From the NCBI GenBank assembly GCA_030142905.1, contig JASJOG010000003.1, positions 1,920,001 to 1,984,000 on the forward strand: a stretch of 64,000 nucleotides of DNA, given 5' to 3'. Below, one piece after another: positions 14,001 through 27,300 of the stretch. The DNA is from Heliopora coerulea. Lineage: Eukaryota; Cnidaria; Anthozoa; Scleralcyonacea; Helioporidae. Both the position numbers and the translations under genes were made by a program. Under the pieces are notes generated by a model that was not told the DNA's origin, did not search any database, and saw only the letters and a list, made by a program, of their open reading frames with translations. Within the stretch, counting starts at the first letter, position 1. Each line of letters begins with the position of its first letter.

Positions 14001-15940
14001 CAAATTTCCATTGACCAAATAAGCGCACCTGGCCCTGGTAAAAGCGCCAACCACCTTACCAAGAATCACGTCTAAAGCAACTAATTGATATTTTGCTACT
14101 CATTCAATCAAGCACCGAATAGGCTTAGGTCATTTGACAATAAAATTGTACCACAGCTCATTTACAGTGGTCTAATTTCATGCTCATTTTAAAACCAAAG
14201 TAATACTGATGAATTGTAAGTATTAGATACTTGCCAGACTGTCTTAATATTCCGAACAATCATAAAAATAGAGTGCTGCCTCGGCAGTGATGAACGACGT
14301 GTTTCAATAGCCAAAAAGTTTAGGTAACTGCTGAATCTTAAGAGAACAGGCAGGGGCGTAGTTAACCCATTTTGATTGGAGGGGTGTCCAGCTTACTTTG
14401 GCCAAATATTGTATCCTTTCAAAAACTGCCTGTATTTAATTTGACTCGTATTCAGTTTATGTTTGGTGTATCCTCGATTCCTCAATCCTAATACATACTT
14501 AAATATAAACCAGCATACAAAAAGGGATTTTAACCTACCACACCAAACCAAATTTTGCCTGAGTTACTATCTTTTTTTTTACCGAATATTCTGATTTTTG
14601 ACAAGCTTGGGGGGTGTGACACCGCATCCCCCATAAACTACGTCCCTGAGAAGAGATACTGGCGAAAGGCTTCCTCTCGAAACGTCAGCACATTGCTCTC
14701 TTAAACAAAAAATTTTTCATGATAATCTGACACTGCCAAAGTCAACTGAAAAATGTTGACTCGAGCGGGGTTTAAACTGGCACCTTCGAGATACCGGTCC
14801 GCCGCTCTACCTGTTGAGCTATCGAGTCCACAGGGATTGGAGGCGAGTTTTTATCCAATTTAAGTGCACGAGATATTCTCGTGACAACTTAACGCTTATC
14901 CATGAGAGGATGTGCAGCCTTTCAATTCTATTTCAGAATCATTCTCAGAGATATACATGAACAGAAATGTTTTCATTTTCCCTTGAGTTTCAGCAGTTCA
15001 CTCATTCGAAATCCCAGAGCGATCATTTAAAGTTTAATCTCAGTGAAAACAAAGGTGGTTTTTATGCTATATTTTTACTTAGAAACGAAGGGAAAAAGCA
15101 GAAGCCAACCGATCAAAAGACAAACTCCGGTCACCTGTAATATGTGTCATGGGACATGTAGATACTGGAAAAACTAAAATATTGGATAAGGTAAAACATT
15201 TTATAACTCGTTTCATATCAGCGTACATGGGCGGAACTTGGAAAGTTCTAAATATAGACTTTAATTATGCAGGCCAAAAATGTTAGAACTTTAATGTGGT
15301 TTTTTAAATTTTTTTCACATTTTTCGCCTGATCAAAGTTTTGATATAACGATACATATGAATAACAAAGTTGTGAGTGAATGTATGTAGTAATGTGATTT
15401 GAGTTTAGAGTTTCGCTGGTGGACAGCAAGGTGTGGGTTGGATTTGCGATGTTTACACTGAGAATTGTTGTGCGTTCAAAGTACACTTTAACATTTATTG
15501 GACTTCTTTACAAACGTCTGTCGCAATCGACGTGGTTCATCATACAGAATTGTCGCCGCTGAATAAAAAAGTCTTTATAGAGGTGTAGAAACTGGGGGCA
15601 TTGGGGCTAATACCCTCTCTCCCCTCTAACATTATTAAAAGCATGAAACGTGTTCTTTTTTGTAATGAAAAGAATGTAATTAACAAACACATTAAAATAG
15701 TCAAATAGTGTCCTTTCGCAAGATAGCCCCTGGAAACTTGGGGCTCCTAACTTAAACTTGCTTCGTACTCCTGCTTCTTCGTGTACATTCTTCATGTATA
15801 CTTAAGCTACATTGTTTAATTTTAATTATATCTATTGTCCCCTCGCCCACCGCGCGAAGGTACTAATCTTGACGTGCGTGGAGTCCTGTTACGCGTGGTG
15901 ACTAGGGAGAAAAATGTTCGCTTTGTGTATGTATCTTTCT

Positions 15941-15978
<38 letters not shown>

Positions 15979-18900
15979 ATCCATGGATTACGGTCACTCA
16001 AATATGCCGTGTGCAAGCTCGGGGACTGGTATGTTGTTGAACAAACCGTACTCAGTTACCCCATTGAAGCAAATCGATTTGGTCTCGTTCTTTTTTCCCT
16101 TGTATGGATCTCTCGCAAGTTGTTTACATTATTTGAACACTGAAGCCAGTAAATGATTTAAGACCGGCAAAGGAAATGGCTTTTTTGGTGCCTGCGGCTG
16201 GTTTCGCCACCTCAGTATCTGGACAATTTATGACTTGACAGAGCAGTTCTCAAAGTTAGCTCCTTGGAATATGCATTTGCCAACTGTTCACTTTTTGCAG
16301 CAACGCTTTGTCTTGGTTTCGCTATGAAATGTCACCCCATCGAAGACGTTAGGATGTATTTTTGGCTCGAAACAAAAATACAAGGTAAACAGCCACCAGG
16401 TAACTCGCTGCAAAGCTACTTGTTTTTGGTCACCAAATTATCCTTCGGCAAAACAGTTGTCCGCTTCAGTCTTTCTCACTTCAAGAGTGATTTGTGCACG
16501 ATGACCTTTACCGTATTCGACCGGTAATGCTTTCATCAGGATTTTAAAACCTCTCAGGAAAGTTTAAAGTCGTCTGTGTCTTGGAAAAAGTACGTCTTTT
16601 ACTTCCCTCTTCTCGTTCTTCTTTCGACAAAACTTGCACAAGGTTTGTTTGTGGTATTTTGTTTTATGTTTTGTATTTTCCGATTTTTGGTCAGCAATAA
16701 AACTGCAGAACTCGTTCATGTTTTCTTTGTTTACTTCGTCGATTTCGTAATTCGTTTCATCTTTGTCACCAAAGTCTTGTACTTCCGGATGAATTCTTAG
16801 CATAAACCCTTACCATAGCAGATCTTAAAGATATTTGTAACCAACTTTGAGGTAACGTATGATTTATCAATTTTTTAAGTCAAAAAAATGTCAGAAAAAT
16901 ATTCAATCATGAGCTGTCCGTAATGCCGGTATCCGTTTGATAACCTATGAGAATGCTCCAGTTTTAAGACGGAAAGTCTGGTCATCTAAAAAAACAATCT
17001 TTCTTTAAAGCAAAATGAGTGAGAAGTCTAATTGGAAAATGACACGAATTACCATAAACCCGCAAATAATTCAGGGTATTGATCCTATCATTCGTTGTTT
17101 AATAATTTAATTGTAAGGATGGACATCTTACCATTTGTTAAGCAGTTGAACGTTATTCTCACCGAACTTTTTGTTTTAATTAAGCAGAATTGAAATTTTA
17201 AACGTAAATATGACTATAAGCAGTTTAAATATAAAATAATTTCCAGTTTGGATTGTTGTTTATTTGCGGCCAAATTCTATGTGGATTTTTTTTATTGCAT
17301 GTCCTCTTCCAGTTATAGTCAGGAGGATTTGTCTTTTTGAGAATTTTGAAAAATTATCATTGTTACTTGGATTCTCGAGAGATATATTGGAAGGGTGGGC
17401 GAGGGGTTGTTGCGTGCACATATTTCTAGTAATTACCTTGTTCCTACAGTTAAGCCGTCATGCTATGTGTTCGTTTATCATTAGAACACCGTGCATTAAT
17501 TACTGTCGTGTGGTTTTCTTTTTTCACCTGCAGATTCGTCACAGCCACGTGCAAGATGGTGAAGCAGGGGGCATAACTCAACAGATTGGAGCAACAAATG
17601 TACCGGGCGATGCCATAAGGCAACAAACTAAAATGATCAAAGACGTACGTCTTTACTATTGTTTACTCTTTCTATCCATTTTCCCACAATCCATCCCTCG
17701 CACTTCTACTAATAATTCTGTATCATATAATCAGTATATGAACACATCAATTTTGACACCTTCGTACACGCATTGGAGAAACTGAGGTATAACTTATGCA
17801 ACGGTCAACTAAGTAACGTCCTTAGTCCAGATATACCTCGTGCTGTTTGCTCTCGTTACAATTTTGATACCTTACGGTTTATTCGATACAATCAGTTATT
17901 TCAACTGTTAATATTTCTGCAAAGGAATGAAGATGGGACAGAAGAAAACACTGCCCCATATTTAAACTTATTTCACAAATTGCTAAACTCTTCTAATCGC
18001 CCCTTGGCTGAAGTCAGTTTCGCCATTACAATTTGAGACCATGTCTCCTCATTTTCAAAAGGTCGCCATTTCATTGAAGAATTTGTAAGTAGTAATTCAA
18101 AATTACTTTTGACAGTGGGTAATCTCGTGATTGGGGGTTCTTTTTACAAACGGTAATTGGAATTAGGAATTGGTTACTTTTAGAAAACTGCAGTTGAAAG
18201 TGTAATTAATTCCTTTCAGAATATTTGGGCATGGCTCAACAGTCTTAACCATATGTGCCACGTTAAAGACTACTTTTAAGCAATTTTATTTGATTGCTTA
18301 TGCAGAAGAATGCTCATGAAAAGATTATGGACAAAATTGGCTGACGTTTGTTTGTTTGTTGCCACCCAAATCACACTATGAAATAATTCACATAGCTGGT
18401 TTCTTTTGTCCTACAATTATTCGCGCACAACGTAACCAACCACGTAAATTATATGTGAATTGGTTGGCAACTAGTCTTGATAAAGCTTAGCTGATTTTGT
18501 TAGTCAAGCGGCAGGCAAGCGGCAGGCAAGCGGCAGGCAAGCGGCAGGCAAGCTTCCTCAACTATTTTGTGGCAATATACCCCAGTTTTGATAAGCTGCA
18601 GACAGACGTACTGCCAGCATCGGATGGCGCTAAATATTTACCTTGCATTTACAGAAACTGATTTTTATATATACAGAAATGAAGTTATTCCGGTAAACGA
18701 CTCTTTTCAATCCTCGCAGCTGTCGTTAAAGCTGTTTACAAATGTGTAAATGCTTGTTTTTACTCGTTGTGTGCAATGTTTGTTTACACTTCTGAACTTA
18801 TAATTGCAAGTTATAATATAAAGGGAAAATTACTAGGTTTTAATGGCCAATATGTAGGAAGGCTTTTTTCTCAATTAAAGAGTGCGTTTCTAGCTTGTGA

Positions 18901-21297
18901 TAGGTTACTTTCTCACTATTACTCACACGTGATTGGTTGTCTGCTTACTCGACAAGACTAAAAAGACTCCTCTCAGAAATTCTTGACGTTTATACTGTAA
19001 TGGCTTTTCGTTCGACAGAGCTTGACATTTATACTGCGTGCATAAGAACCACTGAAACTATTAAAATTGAAAACAACACGAAATCTACAAACTTCTACCG
19101 CGTGTATGTCAGGTGCGCCACATTTAGTTGGGATGAGAAAAATATGCAGGACAACGAATCTTGGTCCCTGAATATTTTGCCCCCAAGGTGAACGGTCGAC
19201 AAAATGGCCTTGGCATCAACACGAGGCACAGAATTTCTTGTTATTTTTAGATGATATTTTATGAATTGTCAATTTGTTTGTCATTCTTTTCTTTGTTGGC
19301 TTGAAAAGGAAATAAATATTCAACACCCTGTAAAGCTGCTCTTGTAAAACATTCGTCTTGGAAGTTACTAACCCCCACAATTCACCATGAAAACATCGTT
19401 GTCTGGTATGAATACCTTAAGCAAGTTTCCAATGTAATCGACGTCAACAGTCCATCATTTCTAATTATGGGCGAAATGTTAGAAAGTGAAATGTCTCAAC
19501 ACCCTGATTTAGATGAGTAAATTATACTCCAAATGTACTGATTGATTTTTGAAACAGACCGATGAGAAAATAGAATCGACCGGCTAATGCAAGGTCCATA
19601 TCGCCGTACTTTCACCGTTGAGACAAAATTCCCTGGGATCGAGTTTGGGAGAGTGCTAGGCCTGCCCTTCAGCAGATTAACTACACAATTTTGTGTTGCC
19701 CTGTTAGATCGCTTTTTTAAAGTTTTTCTACGAAATTATGAATAAGTAAAGTAACCACATCGGTTCTCCTAAAATTATCATTTAACTTCACCTTCTCGAA
19801 GATTCGAAATTGCGCTAGTCGTATCGTGTCTCGGGCAATTTTATGAAATTTTGGAAAAGCACGGGAGATCAAACCGTGATAGTCTCACTTGTTACCATGC
19901 ATTCATAGACAACGTTAGATCACGTCATAGCACGATAGGGAGAATTATCAAGATATCTGTGTTATTTGCCTCGGACTCCAAGGCTCCAACCTCGGAAGAC
20001 AACATGAACCACGCCCTGATAGTTTTTGCTGCTGTTCTCTTTCATCCTCAACTTATAACTGCATGTTTGTGTATGATCCTAAAGTTTTGTGCACATTTGT
20101 GGTTTTTAGTTTGCCGACTTTGAAATGAAAATCCCCGCATTATTAATCATAGATACGCCTGGTCACGAGTCCTTCAGGTTAGTTGTTTAGTTACGTTTAT
20201 AGTTATTATAACAAGTTGCAAATATGAAATAGCCACAATATATAAAATACGCCGTGATTCTTAGGACAGATTATACTGTTGCATTTGAACGTTTTGAACA
20301 AAATGTATGCATTTTCAAACAATGGGAAATTTATTTACAATAATGTAGACCCAAATGATTCATAACTAAGAATCATCAAAGAATATTGCCCTTGAAAATA
20401 CCATACTGTAGAATTCCGAAAGTTGCGGCCCCCATTACTTTTGGATTTAGCAGCCCAAGAGGGCCGCTACTTTCGGATAGAGAAAAACAGGCAATCAACA
20501 ACTTCATGTCGGTCAAGTGTCAACTAGAACTTTTCAATTGACTACAGCAGTGTCATCGTCATGAAATTTGATTCTGAAAGAGGATCCAAAATAGAATTGA
20601 AGCGGCAATTCAATTACCACTTCGCAACTTTGAAGGAATGTATTTCCGTTTGTCAACTTTTCCCCCAAAAATTCAAGTTTTAGCAAGGAAATTTCATACA
20701 CGATAGATTATATTTGGAAAAAATTGCTATTTCACGTTTATTACAATATCATAAGTCGCATACTAGTAACGGTAGTTATACAAAAAACGGAAAGAATCAT
20801 ATATTTTTTATCCAATTGAATGGTAGTTTCATCAACGTGCTCCGTAAATACATGCTCAGACAGTTCCATCAGTTTGTGTCCTCAGCCTCTTATGTTGTTT
20901 GAGGAATTTTCTACGTTCTTGGCGTATTTATGCTTGGACGGCAATATGGTAGAGACAAGGAATTTCGATTCCCTCCTTGTACCCAAACATCTTCTGGAGA
21001 AGCTCTTGACTGACCAGTCATTATACACGTTACTCTGACGTGCATAGTATAGAACATGGGGATACCAGATCATTTTTGAACAGACTTTGGAAACCGACTT
21101 ACGGCCGAAGAAATTTACCCACAATCTGGTTTTCATCAAGTTTTGGAAAACACTTTTTTTTTCCAAAGTTTCTCCCCTCGCCCACCGCGCAAAGCGCGGT
21201 GCGAGGGTACTAATCTTGACCTGCGTGGAGTCCTGTTACACGCGTGGTGACCAGGGAGAAAAATTTTCGCTTTGTGTATGTATCTTTCTATATATAT

Positions 21298-21340
<43 letters not shown>

Positions 21341-24300
21341 AATATTATATATATATTATATATATATTATATATATATATATTATATATATATATATTAT
21401 ATATATATATTATACATATATATGTAAGCAAATTTCATCTTGCTAAGTGTAGATGTTTGTAAGCTTGGATATATGTATGATGAAAAGTTTGTTCTCAAGC
21501 TTTTATCTCACAAAATTTCTGAGCTCCCCAACGGGAATCGAACCCGTGTCTCCCGATTGCCGGTACGGTTGTTTTACCACTAGACTATAGGGTCTCAGAC
21601 GGCAAGCATGATGTTAATTAGAGACCTGGTTCGTAATATTGATATGCCTCTTTCGTACTTGAAAGCTGAACATACCTGTAATGTGATATTGTGTATAAGC
21701 AAATTTCATCTTGCTAAGTGTAGATGTTTGTAAGCTTGGATATATGTATGATGAAAAGTTTGTTCTCAAGCTTTTATCTCAGAAAATTTCTGAGACCCTA
21801 TAGTCTAGCGGTAAAACAACCGTACCGGCAATCGGGAGACACGGGTTCGATTCCCGTTGGGGAGCTCAGAAATTTTGTGAGATAAAAGCTTGAGAACAAA
21901 CTTTTCATCATACATATATCCAAGCTTACAAACATCTACACTTAGCAAGATGAAATTTGCTTATACACAATATCACATTACAGGTATGTTCAGCTTTCAA
22001 GTACGAAAGAGGCATATCAATATTACGAACCAGGTCTCTAATTAACATCATGCTTGCCGTCTGAGACCCTATAGTCTAGTGGTAAAACAACCGTACCGGC
22101 AATCGGGAGACACGGGTTCGATTCCCGTTGGGAGCTCAGAAATTTTGTGAGATAAAAGCTTGAGAACAAACTTTTCATCATATATATATATATATATATA
22201 TATATTTATCCATCCATCCATCCATGGATTACGGTCACTCAAAAATGCCGTGTGCAAGCTCGGGGGCTGGTATGTTGTTGAACAAACCGTACTTAGGTAC
22301 CGCATTGAAGCAAATCGATTTGGTCTCGTTCTTTTTTCTCTTGTATGGATCTCGCAAGCTGTTTACATTATTTGAACACTGAAGCCAGTAAATGATTTAA
22401 GAACGGCAAAGGAAATGGCTTTCTTGGTGCCTGCGGCTGGTTTCGCCACCTCAGTAACTGGACAATTTATGGCTTGACAGAACAGTTCTCAAAGTTAGCT
22501 CCTTGGAAAATGCATTTGCCAACTGTTCACTTTTTGCAGCAACGCTTTGTCTTGGTTCTTTCTGATTTATATGAACAAAAGACGTAAGAGAACTCGCTTG
22601 CTGTCAGGACACTTGCTAAGCGACTAAGTGTATTAAAACGACATTCTTCGCTGAAGTTGAATAGATGTCGATTAGTATAAATCTTGGGACTTTTCACGTT
22701 CGGGTAACCACTTACCTGAGCTGCACAATCACCGGTACGTCTGAATCGAGTAGCTTTGAAGTACAAGTTCTGCGAACGGAATTGTTTTGAGCAGCTTTCA
22801 AAAGTAGCTTCCCGACTTCATTCTTCCCTAAGGGAGACTTTTTGTACGAAATATTATCGCCTGGATTTTGCTGGTGTTTATTGGTAAAGTAGAATGAAGA
22901 TTCTGATTCATTCATCTCTGTAGGACGATTATTTTTGAACATTTTGCAGTATTTAACCGGACTGCGTTTATGGTCATTTGTTTGAGAAGTGGGACAGAAC
23001 ACTCGTCATCCAGAAGAGTTGTCCAGGCCATGACAGTCTTTGGATGCTTTCTCCGCTTTCCACACAAAGATTTCATTGCCTCAATCAGGATTTTTTTCGC
23101 TATGAAATGTCACCCCATCGAAGACGTTAGGATGTATTTTTGGCTCGAAACAAAAATACAAGGTAAACAGCCACCAGGTAACTCGCTGCAAAGCTACTTG
23201 TTTTTGGTCACCAAATTATCCTTCGGCAAAACAGTTGTCCGCTTCAGTCTTTCTCACTTCAAGAGTGATTTGTGCACGATGACCTTTACCGTATTCGACC
23301 GGTAATGCTTTCATCAGGATTTTAAAACCTCTCAGGAAAGTTTAAAGTCGTCTGTGTCTTGGAAAAAGTACGTCTTTTACTTCCCTCTTCTCGTTCTTCT
23401 TTCGACAAAACTTGCACAAGGTTTGTTTGTGGTATTTTGTTTTATGTTTTGTATTTTCCGATTTTTGGTCAGCAATAAAACTGCAGAACTCGTTCATGTT
23501 TTCTTTGTTTACTTCGTCGATTTCGTAATTCGTTTCATTTTCGTCAACAAAGTCCTGTACTTCCGGATATTATTCAATCATGAGCTGTTCGTAATGCTGG
23601 TATCCGTTTGATAACCTATGAGAATGCTCCAGTTTTAAGACGGAAAGTCTGGTCATCTAAAAAAATAATCTTTCTTTAAGGCAAAATGAGTGAGAAGTCT
23701 AATTGGAAAACGACACGAATTAACATAAGCCCGCAAATAATTCAGGGTATTGATCCTATCATTCGTTGTTTAATAATTTAATTGTAAGGATGGACATCTT
23801 ACCATTTGTTAAGCAGTTGAACGTTATTCTCACCGAACTTTTTGTTTTAATAAAGCAGAATTGAAATTTTAAACGTAAATATGACTATAAACAGTTTAAA
23901 TATAAAATAATTTCCAGTTTGGATTGTTTATTTGCGGCCAAATTCTGTGTGGACTTTTTTTTATTGCATGTTCTCTTCCAGTTATAGTCAGGAGGATTTG
24001 TCTTTTTGAGAATTTTGAAAAATTATCATTGTTACTTGGAATTCACGAGAGATATATTGGAAGGGTGTTCGAGGGGTTGTTGCGTGCTCGTATTTCTAGT
24101 ACAGAGATTAAAATAACAATTGAAGGTGTTCCAAGCCAGGTATAGTCACAAGGAATCACAAAGTGACGGTTTTATGACGAAGCACTAAGATTATTTGGAT
24201 CAAAAGATAAAAAGGACCAGTTCATGACATCTCAAAAGTTCTACAAAGACAAATTCGCTTTGGTCATCGATCTAAGATCTACCGAAGAGGTTAACAAAAC

Positions 24301-27300
24301 AGGTCATGGCAAAAAGATAGTAAACACTTAGAATGGCATCCTGTTGGAAATCAAAAAGACCGCACACACTGGAAACATTAATTGTAAAATATTTGTTGTA
24401 TCTGATTGTCTTGTCAATTCCATGAATAATGATTTGAAGAGCATTCAGTATTAAGTTATAATGTATTATATAGATGGAGTCACTTTTCAACATGATATGT
24501 GGTATGACAAATTGTGGGAAAACTTATTATTTGCTAAATATGATTGAAAAACATAAGTAACACTTTGATTATATCATTTTAATTTGTTCAACATTCACGT
24601 GGAATCAAACATACCAAGAATGGAAATACATCAACGATCCTGATTTTATTGCTGTGGAGTGTGAAGATAATGTCGATAAAATACTTCACTTTGTCCAAGT
24701 GATTTACAAAGGAACCAATAGTTTAATAATCCTGGGTGACTGTGCAAGCAGTCAGGATGTCAAAAATAGAACCAGTGAGTTGGTCAAATTGGCTTTTTCT
24801 GCTAGACACTTTCGTCTTTCAACAATAGTCATCACACAACAATTAAACAGTATATCTAAACCTTACAGAGACAACGTGGCAAAGTCAATTCTTTTCACAA
24901 TCCAGACGAAGACGATATGAATGTCATTTTCCGCAGGTACCTAGGTCATAGTTCCAAAAAGAAAGAATTGATATAATTGAAAAGCTAAAGAACAGTAAAT
25001 ACGCAACTCTTGAGATCAATTTACGCTATCCATTCGATTATAAAATAACTATTCAGCAAAAATAAAACTTGTTAATATATATAGAGTGCCAAGACTCAAG
25101 AATGTAAAACCTGAAACTATTGACGATGTTATTGAAGAGATTTCCCCTCAGAAAATTCTTTCAATGATGAAATTAAAAATATATTTGGTGATGATAATTC
25201 TAATGAAAAACCAGAACGAGTAAAACCTGAAAATGTTGAACCGCGAAATGATAACAGTAATTTAGAAAAAAAGAGAGATGAACTTTTGAAATTAGCAGCA
25301 GATGGTGATTTGGATAAATCTGTCGCTTACATAAAGACTAGTCAAAAGGTCATCAATAAGCTATACACTGAATATGAACGTAAACGAATGCAAAAAGTTA
25401 ATGAGTTCCTAACTGATCTATTAATAAGTAAATTTGCTAATACTTTAGGAGGTCTTGATGCTATTGAGTCGCCTGAGGAATTACCCAAAGATTTGAAAAA
25501 AGATGAATTGCTAAAAAGAGATGTTCACTCATTAGTTGAACGAATTACCCCATTTATCCCATTTTTGGGATTTTTATCAGGTGGTATTACTACTGCTAAG
25601 CACGTCTACGGTCATAAACCAACCAACAGGACGAAACCAGTAAAGAGGACGACTCTGATAAAATTTAATTCATTATGGTTTAACTTCATGGGGGTACCAG
25701 TGCGTTATTAAACAAACTTTGGAAAAAATGAGGTGTTTTCCAAAACTTGATGAAAACCAGATTGTGGGTAAATTTCTTCGGCCTTAAGTCGGTTTCCAAA
25801 GTCTGTTTAAAAATGATCTGGTACCTCCGTGTTCTATACTACTATTGTAGTCCTGTATTAATGCTTCATGCAATCCATTTGCGAGAGCATCGGGAATATG
25901 TCCAACTATTTTTTTTTATCATCATTCGGGTTTGATGAAGTTGCCTTCGTCTTGACAAGACTTGTCATGGTTTGAACAAGAAAAGAAAATTAGAAGCGCC
26001 CCTTTTAAATCTAGAAAGAGTGGATGTGGTAGAAAAGCAGCCTAACCTGACATGAAGAAACAGTTTTATGAAGAGTTCGTAGCACTTCGCGAGAACGGCG
26101 TGAATGTTAAAGAATGTTGGTTTCGCAATAAATGCAAGAGCTTGATGGCGTAAATGCATCCGGGCTCAGACTTCAAGATGTCCGACCAGTGGTTTAGGCG
26201 ATTCAAAAGTTGATTTGGTATATCATTAAGAAGGCCAACTAATACAGCTCAACAACCGTCAGATACACTAGTTACATCTATTCAACAGTTTCACCTATAC
26301 ATTCGCCAAACTGCAATAATGAGACAGCAAGACCTTGAATTTTACTCTGGTGTTGTTGGTTCTTGGAATCTAAACCAGATTGCCAACGTGGATCAAACAC
26401 CCCTAGAGTTCTGCTTTAATACTAAAGGAGCTAGCCACTCGAAAAAATGTGAAAATACTGTTTGGACTCGCTCAACGCGTAGCGATCACGACAAACGGCA
26501 GTGCACAGTTCAGTTAGCTGTTTTTGCTGAGGGCGAGCCAACGGTCAAGCCCCTTCTAATTTTTAAGGGCACTGGTCAACGCATCCCCGAGAAGGAAACG
26601 AAGCAATACGACTCGCGAGTCATATTTAAATTTCAAGAGAACGCTTGGTGTGATGAAGATATTATGGTGTTTTGGCTGAGGTATATGTGGAATGCACAAA
26701 GGAATTACTTTTGGGGAAAGAAAGTCAAATCCTCGGTGAAGAATGCGTTACAACTATAGCGTTGATTCCCACTAGTAAAATTCAGCCTCTCGACGTCGTG
26801 TTCAACAGCGACTTTAAAAAATGCATAGACCGGACCGCCAAGCAACAGAAAAATGATGGCGGAAGACCCAGAGGTTTTCCTTTCGTCAAAGTTGAGTGCT
26901 GGAGAACGCCGTATCCTGTTCACCAAATGGGTCGGTAAAGCATGGCAAGAGACATCCTGCAAATTAAAGGAAACAGTTATTCGCTATTTTGCAAAATGTG
27001 GCATCGCTCTGCCAACGTCAGGGGAAAGATGAAAAAGTAAACCTCGAAGGCTTCCCGTATTACAAAATCGACCAGTCCGCTAATGTCGAGGGTTTGCTAT
27101 TCTATGACAGTAGCGACGATGACCTAGAGCTTGTCGTTAATAAGGATAATGACAATTGAAGAAAGGATTTTTATCGTCTGCTTGTGATACATCATTCGCC
27201 GCAATTACTGAACAGTCAAACAGGTATACTTCGGACAAGTGTAAGTGCGTGTGATTGTGTGATTGTTGTTGTTCCAAGAGTTTTGTTTGTGTATTGGAAT

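Larger units (their letters stand above)
12110..15082 (+). other. eIF5B intron rich in simple repeats
   Basis: Holds a CTTT/GTTT pyrimidine-rich tract, an AATTT-rich tract, trinucleotide runs and a tRNA-like sequence, each listed separately. No coding sequence is supported. Confidence 0.7.
15191..17533 (+). other. eIF5B intron containing a recombinase-unit copy
   Basis: About 650 bp of unremarkable sequence, then the transposon-derived unit at 15839-17431, which ends only about 100 bp before the next exon. Confidence 0.75.
21423..22180. repeat. Inverted array of tRNA-like repeat units
   Basis: A unit of about 270 bp, made of a tRNA-like head and a unique tail with AAGCTTGAGAACAAACTTTT, occurs in both orientations. 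The palindrome centre is near 21784. The left arm (- orientation) has one tRNA-like head and the right arm (+) has two. Arms are nearly identical, so the inversion is recent. AT runs flank both sides. Confidence 0.85.
21174..24101 (-). mobile_element. DUF3504/Crypton-type recombinase unit, copy 2
   Basis: The same unit as 15839-17431. Relative to copy 1 it has an insertion of tRNA-like sequences in its (AT)n run, keeps 540 bp of recombinase coding sequence (22557-23096) missing from copy 1, and lacks about 115 bp near 23569. It lies 2 bp from the left Polinton-like TIR. Either it inserted there or it is an original part of that element. Confidence 0.7.
21046..25840 (+). mobile_element. Polinton/Maverick-like element, internally deleted, with 126-bp TIRs
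   Basis: The terminal inverted repeats are 21046-21171 and 25714-25840, matching almost perfectly over about 126 bp. They start AGTATAGAAC and end in its complement. Between them lie remnants of a viral-type packaging ATPase and two other Polinton-like ORFs. A full Polinton is 15-20 kb and carries a protein-primed polymerase, capsid genes and an integrase. None of those is visible, so this is a deletion derivative. I could not find matching 6-bp target duplications (GTGCAT left, ACTATT right). Confidence 0.75.

Noticed and set aside
16264..16800. + strand ORFs in the recombinase unit (also 22970-23611)
   Set aside because: They are antisense to the DUF3504 recombinase remnant on the - strand, which carries the recognisable motifs.
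21523..22134. Calling the three tRNA-like copies functional tRNA genes
   Set aside because: Acceptor stems are incomplete, the anticodon stem is poor and the base before the anticodon is not T, so they are listed only as tRNA-like.
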